Below are positions 1 to 5,097 of a stretch of DNA of 6,925 nt, one piece after another. Each line of letters begins with the position of its first letter. Positions within the stretch are counted from its first letter, which is position 1. The notes under the pieces were generated by a model. That model saw nothing but the letters and a program-made list of their open reading frames with translations. It searched no databases and was not told where the DNA came from. The DNA comes from Pseudomonadota bacterium (GTDB lineage Bacteria > Pseudomonadota > Alphaproteobacteria > JAKJEU01), in contig JAKJEU010000078.1 in NCBI GenBank assembly GCA_022705265.1, positions 1 through 6,925 of the forward strand, read 5' to 3'. The position numbers and the translations under genes were made by a program.

Positions 1-1001
1 GAATTTTCATAAATCTTAATCCCCGAAGTACCCTGAGTTCCAAGACCTTTAACCTTTTTTTCCACCAAGTTAATAGCAGCCAAAGTCCCGCCTCTTACCG
101 CATTTGTTGCAAGAGGAATATAAGACATATCCTCAATCGGGTTACAAAAAACCGTGGCACAATCGCCCGCCGCCAAAACATCTTCTTTTGAAGTATGCAT
201 ATATTCGTCAACCTTAATTGCTCCGTTTTTCATCATGTCAAGCTGACCTTTGAAAATGTCTGTGTTCGGCCTGAAACCAATACAAAAAACCACCATGTCG
301 GCATCATAACTTGCCTTATCAGTTACGACTTTATTAACCTTACCATTTAATCCTTCAAACTTTACAACCTTTTCGTTTAAAGAAAATTTTATACCTTCTC
401 GTTTTAATGATTTTTCGGCCAATTCGGTAAATTCTTTATCCAAATATTTGCTCATAATTCTTGGTTCTAAATCGATTAAAGTTACTTCCTTACCGTTTTC
501 GTTAAAAGCTTCGATAAGTTCAACACCAATATATCCACCACCAACGACGACTATTTTCTTTGCTTGTTTTGCAACCTCGAATATTTTTGTTGCATGAGCA
601 AAATTCTTACAAAGCAACACATTTTCCAAATCAATCCCTTCAATTTCAGGAACAACAGGCCATGAGCCAGAGGTAATTATAAGCTTGTCAAAAGTATCTT
701 CAAAAACTTTGCCCGTAGTTAAATCTTTGATTTTTGCTTTTTTATCATATATATCCACCGAAACCACCTCATGTTTCATTTTGGTTTCGATATCTTTTTC
801 CTTTAATTTCGAAGGAGAGGAATAAAAAAGACCATTAACATCTTTTACAACACCGCCAAGGTAAAGAGCAATACCACAAGATAAGAAAGATATATTATCA
901 TTTCGTTCATAAACAGTGATAGTAGCGTCAGGAAAAAGTCTTCTTGCATTAACAACCGCAGAAGTCCCAGCATGGGTACAACCAATCACCATTATTTTCA
1001 T
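1..1001 (-). CDS. nox: Water-forming NADH oxidase, FAD-dependent (5' part; 3' end outside window)
   Basis: Likely oxidises NADH with O2 reduced by four electrons to water, in the cytoplasm, regenerating NAD+ and removing oxygen. I translated the 333 codons present; the family is about 450 residues, so the C-terminal dimerisation domain is mostly missing. Visible features: N-terminal FAD-binding strand with MVIGCTHAG (residues 4-12, including His10); the redox-active Cys42 in SFLSCGIALYLGG, the single cysteine that forms a sulfenic acid in Nox and CoA-disulfide reductase relatives; the NADH-binding Rossmann motif VVVGGGYIGVEL (151-162), with Asp177 at the end of the next strand, as expected for NADH over NADPH; and the second FAD motif DVLAAGDCA (274-282). 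The closing GTQGTSGIKIYE (321-332) is typical of lactic-acid-bacterial Nox. The start is ATG at 1001 behind a strong Shine-Dalgarno. A coenzyme A-disulfide reductase or NADH peroxidase is the main alternative, but the segment around Cys42 and the C-terminal motif favour Nox. Confidence 0.93.
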   Translation of the reverse strand, partial: MKIMVIGCTHAGTSAVVNARRLFPDATITVYERNDNISFLSCGIALYLGGVVKDVNGLFYSSPSKLKEKDIETKMKHEVVSVDIYDKKAKIKDLTTGKVFEDTFDKLIITSGSWPVVPEIEGIDLENVLLCKNFAHATKIFEVAKQAKKIVVVGGGYIGVELIEAFNENGKEVTLIDLEPRIMSKYLDKEFTELAEKSLKREGIKFSLNEKVVKFEGLNGKVNKVVTDKASYDADMVVFCIGFRPNTDIFKGQLDMMKNGAIKVDEYMHTSKEDVLAAGDCATVFCNPIEDMSYIPLATNAVRGGTLAAINLVEKKVKGLGTQGTSGIKIYEN

Positions 1002-1006
1002 AAAAT

Positions 1007-1014
1007 ACCTCCTT
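1007..1014 (-). promoter_or_regulatory. Ribosome binding site of nox
   Basis: On the minus strand this reads AAGGAGGT, a near-full match to the 16S anti-Shine-Dalgarno, five bases before the ATG at 1001-999. It is the strongest ribosome binding site in the window and settles the nox start. The other genes here have weaker sites. Confidence 0.75.
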
Positions 1015-1043
1015 ATCTAAAAAATTCTTAAAAAACAGGTATT

Positions 1044-1072
1044 ATTATAAAACTTATCTTTTATTTAAGCAA
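1044..1072 (-). promoter_or_regulatory. Sigma-70-like promoter for nox
   Basis: Reading the minus strand, TTGCTT (1072-1067) is followed by a 17-base spacer and a perfect TATAAT (1049-1044). A start of transcription near 1037 would give a leader of about 35 bases before the nox ATG. The -10 box and spacing are ideal; the -35 box matches only the TTG half of the consensus. Because the region is AT-rich, part of the match could be chance. It sits exactly in the gap between the M23 gene and nox, supporting independent expression of nox. Confidence 0.55.
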
Positions 1073-1077
1073 TATTA

Positions 1078-2712
1078 TTAATTCTTAATAACTTTTTTAG
1101 AAGAATTATCGTCAATCGAAGCTTTATTCATAGGAGAATTAACCGCATACTTTGGATTGATTTTAGCACAAAAAGCAAGGAAGCTTTTAAGCTCTTTTCC
1201 CTTTAAATTCTTTTCTGTGATTGCATATTGCTTTAATGGGTCGACTTTTCTTCCCTTATTATGAACTTCGAAATGAAGATGAGGACCAGTAGAAATTCCA
1301 GTATTTCCAACATACGCAATCAAAGCACCTTTTTTGATTCTTTGCCCCTTTTTAATTTTAGCAAAACCATTTAAATGAGCATAAGCAGTAGAATAAGTAC
1401 GATTATGTTTTATTTGAACATATTTTCCATATGTACCTTTTTTACCAACATAAGTTACAACACCATCGCCCGCAGCATATACAGGAGTTCCCGTTCTTGC
1501 AGGATAATCAACGCCATAATGAAAACCAACATGACCAAGGACTGGGTGAACTCTTCTTCCAAATCTTGAAGATATTCTTCTTGCATTAACAGGTCTTACA
1601 GTTAAAAATCTGCTTACACTGTGCCCTTTGTCATCATAATAATCAGCAACACCATCATTTGTTACATAGTAATAACGAGAATGCTCGGTGTTTTTTACAT
1701 CAAAAGAAGCAAAAAGTATTTTCAAATCTTTTACAATTTTACCAGAAGGAGATGATTTACTTTCATAAACTGCTCTAAACCTGTCCCCTTTTCTTAAATC
1801 TTTTGAAAAGGATATAACATCTTTGTAAAGAGAAGTAAAAAGAGCAATTTCCTTATTATTCATTCCAGCCTTTTTAGCAGAATTAAAGAAACTTCCATTA
1901 ACCACACCCTCGTAACTTGCGGTTACTGTTTCAAGTTTTAATTTGCTTTTTGAAGCTTCATAATTGTTATTATCATCAATTCTTTTAACTTTAACAACCG
2001 CGCCGTCTCTATCTTCCATTGAAAGGATAAAAATACCTTTATTGTCAAGGTTAAGAGAAAATTTTTGACCTGGTTTTAATTTTCTTAAATCAGCTTCTTT
2101 TGATAATGCTTTTGAAACTTTATAAATTTGATTTGTTTCAATCCCAGCCCTTTTTAACATTGAAGACAAGCTTTCTTTTTTATTAAGCTCGACTACCATA
2201 TCGGATTGAATTTCTTCTGTATTTTCAGCTAAATCTTGGGTTTCGTCTTTTGCATCAACTTTTGTTGTATCCTCAATGGCAACCTCAACGGTTTCTTCTT
2301 CAACTGCATCTTCTTTTACAAATTCGCTTTCTTCTTCAATTTCAGAGGGTTTAACCACACTTATATCATCGGAATTTTCAACCACCAAAGATTCTTCAAT
2401 CCCTTGGTCTTCTTCATCATTGCTTGCAAGAACGATTTCCTCTTCTTGGTTTTCTTCCCCGTAAATAGCTTCTTCCTCAGCCATTATTTCTTCGTTCAAG
2501 GAAACAAGATTAGGCACACCTTCATCAAGAATTTTATCTTCTAATAAAGCAACCTGTTTATTTTGAAGGTTTGATAAAATATGATAAGAAACAATAACCG
2601 AAAGAGAAGAACCAATCAAAATACCAAAAACAAAATAGAGCATAATCTTCTTGTTTTTAAATACAATCTCTTTAAAACTAGCAATTTTATTTTTGATACT
2701 ATCTTTGTTCAT
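1078..2712 (-). CDS. Membrane-anchored M23 peptidoglycan DD-endopeptidase (MepM/ShyA/Csd3-like)
   Basis: A 544-residue zinc metallopeptidase predicted to cut peptide cross-links of peptidoglycan in the periplasm. A short Lys-rich cytoplasmic start is followed by one membrane segment (about 23-46) with no lipobox, then a very acidic linker (about 74-175). An OapA/LysM-like domain follows (about 176-245, with KKESLSSMLKRAG and LRKLKPGQKF), then the second domain typical of Csd3/MepM proteins (about 262-370, with DLRKGDRFRAVYE). The M23/LytM domain is at about 380-492. The catalytic set is complete: His398 and Asp402 in HYGVD, His446 in YAHL, and His478 and His480 in HLHFE. By family knowledge, 398, 402 and 480 bind zinc and 446 and 478 are catalytic, so it is an active enzyme rather than an EnvC/NlpD-type activator. 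A Lys-rich tail of about 48 residues follows the domain. ATG start at 2712 with only a weak AAGG site ten bases upstream. It lies 96 bases downstream of pbpC. Confidence 0.95.
   Translation of the reverse strand: MNKDSIKNKIASFKEIVFKNKKIMLYFVFGILIGSSLSVIVSYHILSNLQNKQVALLEDKILDEGVPNLVSLNEEIMAEEEAIYGEENQEEEIVLASNDEEDQGIEESLVVENSDDISVVKPSEIEEESEFVKEDAVEEETVEVAIEDTTKVDAKDETQDLAENTEEIQSDMVVELNKKESLSSMLKRAGIETNQIYKVSKALSKEADLRKLKPGQKFSLNLDNKGIFILSMEDRDGAVVKVKRIDDNNNYEASKSKLKLETVTASYEGVVNGSFFNSAKKAGMNNKEIALFTSLYKDVISFSKDLRKGDRFRAVYESKSSPSGKIVKDLKILFASFDVKNTEHSRYYYVTNDGVADYYDDKGHSVSRFLTVRPVNARRISSRFGRRVHPVLGHVGFHYGVDYPARTGTPVYAAGDGVVTYVGKKGTYGKYVQIKHNRTYSTAYAHLNGFAKIKKGQRIKKGALIAYVGNTGISTGPHLHFEVHNKGRKVDPLKQYAITEKNLKGKELKSFLAFCAKINPKYAVNSPMNKASIDDNSSKKVIKN
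2188..2493 (-). other. Acidic, low-complexity linker of the M23 endopeptidase
   Basis: Codons for residues 74-175 of the M23 protein. By hand count about 41 of 102 residues are Asp or Glu and only four are Lys, with no Arg, no Cys and few aromatic residues. The DNA is rich in GAA/GAG codons, seen on the plus strand as clusters of ttc/ttcttc. It lies directly after the membrane segment, so it should be periplasmic and disordered, spacing the catalytic part away from the membrane. Confidence 0.8.
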
Positions 2713-2808
2713 AAATTACCGACCTTGTTTTTTTGATACATAACAAATTATGTTTATAACCTTAATATTAAAATTATTAAATAAAAAAATAGTTAACAAA
2801 AGCATTTT
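2713..2808. other. AT-rich gap between pbpC and the M23 gene
   Basis: This 96-base stretch is almost entirely A and T. I see no GC-rich hairpin followed by a T-run, so no convincing intrinsic terminator for pbpC. The best promoter-like match on the minus strand is TATAAA (2758-2753) with a poor TTTAAT box 17 bases upstream, which is weak evidence in sequence this AT-rich. A short perfect inverted repeat, ACATAA-CAAA-TTATGT, lies at 2738-2753. The M23 gene could be read through from pbpC or start from its own promoter here; the sequence alone does not decide. Confidence 0.4.
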
Positions 2809-5097
2809 TTATTCAGAAAATTCAACATTTAACACAACATCTGATTTTCTTCCCATATCATCCGTTACCGTAACAATATATTTTCCAACCTTAGCCTTCC
2901 ACATCAAGGCCTCATTTTTCAAAGAAGTTCCAACAAAATCTTGATTTACAAACCAAAAAAGCTTATTTGCATCATTATCAACATTTGCTTTAAACGGAAT
3001 TTCTTCTTGTTTATAAGGATTTATGGTGTAAATCAAATTTCTGGTCGGAAATATTATTTCAGGAGCCTTTCCCATATATTGAACCTCATCAATCAAGCAA
3101 TCTTTTTCAAATTTAGGTGGCTTGACCTTATGTATCCCCGTTTTTTCAAAAGTCAAAGCAATATCAGAAGGCCATATTTCATATGTTTTAAGCACTGTTT
3201 CACCTTTTTTATGATAACAAGACCTTAATCCTGTGTTTATATTGATTGGAATTTGGCGGTAAATATCAGAAACTTTTATCGGAGATTTCATAGGAATGAC
3301 ATAGCTTTTAACCTTTCTCTTACAAAGAGCAGAGGCAATATCAAAAGTATCTAAACAAGCATCCACTTCTTTTAAATTAAGAGAGTTATCCCAAATCTCA
3401 TCATCTTCAAAATCTTCAAACTTTTCCATATATCGTAAAATCTCAAAAAACAAAGGAGTAGCCATAGAACGACCCACAAAAGCAGGGTTTGGTTTGCCAT
3501 CAAAATTACCAATCCAAACACCTAATACATATTTGCCGAAAATTCCAACTGTCCAAGCGTCTTTAAACCCATATGAGGTCCCTGTTTTCCATGCGATTTT
3601 TTGTTTTTTCTTTTTTATAAAGTTTGAGACTTCGTTAATATCCCCACTTTTATAAAGCATATTTAAGGTCAGATATGCGGCTTCTTTACTTAAAAATCTT
3701 TTTTTATTTTCGCTTCCAATCTCTCTATACTCACCTAAATTCGCAAGCATGGCATAAAGCTCTACGGTTGATTTTAAAGATATCTCAAAGCCACCCAAAG
3801 CAAGGGCAAGTCCGTAATAATCTTCTGATTTCAATTTTGGGACATTAATTTCTTTCAAAATATTGTAAAAAGAGGATTTTTTAAGCTTTAAAAGCAAATC
3901 CACCGCAGGAACATTTCGGCTTAAAATCAACGCATCTGTTGCCGACAAAGCCCCCATAAATTTACGGTCAAAGTTTTCTGGGGTATAAACTCCAAATTGT
4001 TTTGGAATGTCTTTTACCAAGGACATAGGGTGAATTAACCCCTCATCAATCGCCATGCCATAAACAAAGGATTTCATCAAAGAACCCGGAGAGCGAAGAG
4101 CCGTAATTCCGTTTACTTGTCCTTCTATACCATCATCAAAAAAGTTATTTGAGCCAATATACGAAACAACTTCCATCTTTTGATAATCAATTAACAAAAT
4201 GGCAGCATTTTTAACATCATAAGAAGAATTTCTTTTGATATATCCTGATACTATATCTTCGATTTTTTCTTGTAATCTTAAATCAAGCGAGGTTTTTATA
4301 TTATCGTTTAATTTGTTTTCCAATATTATTTCGTTAACGAAATGAGGAGCTTTAAAAGGAATATCTTTAATAGTTTTAAACGATATTCTAAGCTTTGCCC
4401 TGTCTTTGAAAGGTTTATCCTCCTCTATCCAAATGTCGGCGAGCCTAAGCCTCGCTTCCTCCATATTTTTTAAACCTTTATCATTTGTTGGGGTTCTTTT
4501 CACTGGGTTTTGAGGAATTACCGCCAAAGCAAGGCTTTCTGGCAAGGTTAATTTATTTGGTTTTTTATGAAAATATATCAAACTTGCCGAACCCAGACCT
4601 TCAATATTGTGCCCGTATGGAGCAAGATTAAAATACCCTTCTAAAATTTCATCTTTTGAATAATGGATTTCGATTAAAATTGCTTTTAAAACTTGGTTAA
4701 GCTTTCCCAAAATACTGGTCGTATCCAGCTTATAAACAAGCCTTGCCAGTTGCATGGTTATGGTTGATGCGCCCATTTTTCGTGAGCCAAAAATCATCTC
4801 AATCCCAGCCCTTATCATCGAAAAAGGATTAAAACCAAAATGATTATAAAAAGCTCTGTCTTCATATAACATCAAAGCTTGCTTCATCGTGTCGGGAATG
4901 TCTTCTATTTTCGTGAAAACACGGTAATATCCGTCGCTTGATAATGTAAATCTTAAAAGATTATCGTTTTTATCATAAATTACTTTTGAAAAATGCATAT
5001 TTGCATAAATGTCTGGCTTATCTTTGAAATAAACCAGACAAATTATGCAAAAACAAATTGTCGCAATTAAGCTTAAAAGCCTTTTATTCAACTTCAA
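2809..5097 (-). CDS. pbpC: Penicillin-binding protein 1C: bifunctional peptidoglycan glycosyltransferase/transpeptidase
   Basis: A 762-residue class A penicillin-binding protein, close to the roughly 770 residues of E. coli PbpC. It would polymerise lipid II into glycan strands, with a transpeptidase domain for cross-linking, on the periplasmic face of the inner membrane. After a short basic start there is one membrane segment (about 7-24). The GT51 domain (about 50-220) has the catalytic motif EDRAFYNHFG (79-88, Glu79), GASTITMQLAR (109-119) and EGYFNLAPYG with Glu153. The transpeptidase domain (about 295-555) has the nucleophile Ser339 with Lys342 in SPGSLMK, SRN at 393-395 and KTGTS at 504-508, so both activities look intact. 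A C-terminal extension (about 670-760) matches the position of the BiPBP_C domain that distinguishes PBP1C. Cysteines at 581, 592, 627 and 667 precede or enter it. It overlaps the alpha-2-macroglobulin gene by 14 bases, the classic YfhM-PbpC pairing. The initiation codon appears to be TTG. Confidence 0.95.
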   Translation of the reverse strand: MKLNKRLLSLIATICFCIICLVYFKDKPDIYANMHFSKVIYDKNDNLLRFTLSSDGYYRVFTKIEDIPDTMKQALMLYEDRAFYNHFGFNPFSMIRAGIEMIFGSRKMGASTITMQLARLVYKLDTTSILGKLNQVLKAILIEIHYSKDEILEGYFNLAPYGHNIEGLGSASLIYFHKKPNKLTLPESLALAVIPQNPVKRTPTNDKGLKNMEEARLRLADIWIEEDKPFKDRAKLRISFKTIKDIPFKAPHFVNEIILENKLNDNIKTSLDLRLQEKIEDIVSGYIKRNSSYDVKNAAILLIDYQKMEVVSYIGSNNFFDDGIEGQVNGITALRSPGSLMKSFVYGMAIDEGLIHPMSLVKDIPKQFGVYTPENFDRKFMGALSATDALILSRNVPAVDLLLKLKKSSFYNILKEINVPKLKSEDYYGLALALGGFEISLKSTVELYAMLANLGEYREIGSENKKRFLSKEAAYLTLNMLYKSGDINEVSNFIKKKKQKIAWKTGTSYGFKDAWTVGIFGKYVLGVWIGNFDGKPNPAFVGRSMATPLFFEILRYMEKFEDFEDDEIWDNSLNLKEVDACLDTFDIASALCKRKVKSYVIPMKSPIKVSDIYRQIPININTGLRSCYHKKGETVLKTYEIWPSDIALTFEKTGIHKVKPPKFEKDCLIDEVQYMGKAPEIIFPTRNLIYTINPYKQEEIPFKANVDNDANKLFWFVNQDFVGTSLKNEALMWKAKVGKYIVTVTDDMGRKSDVVLNVEFSE

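Noticed and set aside
1021..1077. Possible terminator after the M23 stop
   Set aside because: No stable hairpin is visible; the A/T runs are explained by the promoter region and general AT richness.
1375..1569. Plus-strand 64-codon open frame
   Set aside because: It lies entirely within the conserved M23 catalytic domain on the opposite strand and resembles no known protein.
2236..2544. Plus-strand 102-codon open frame rich in Phe, Cys and Asn
   Set aside because: It is antisense to the acidic GAA-rich part of the M23 gene; its composition is just the complement of Glu/Asp codons, and it shows no recognisable protein character.
2761..2810. T-rich stretch after the pbpC stop as an intrinsic terminator
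   Set aside because: There is no GC-containing stem before the T-run; the only pairing is short AT palindromes such as TTAATATTAA, so it does not qualify.
2941..3228. Plus-strand 95-codon open frame
   Set aside because: It is antisense to the C-terminal domain of pbpC, a complete and well-supported gene; no independent support.
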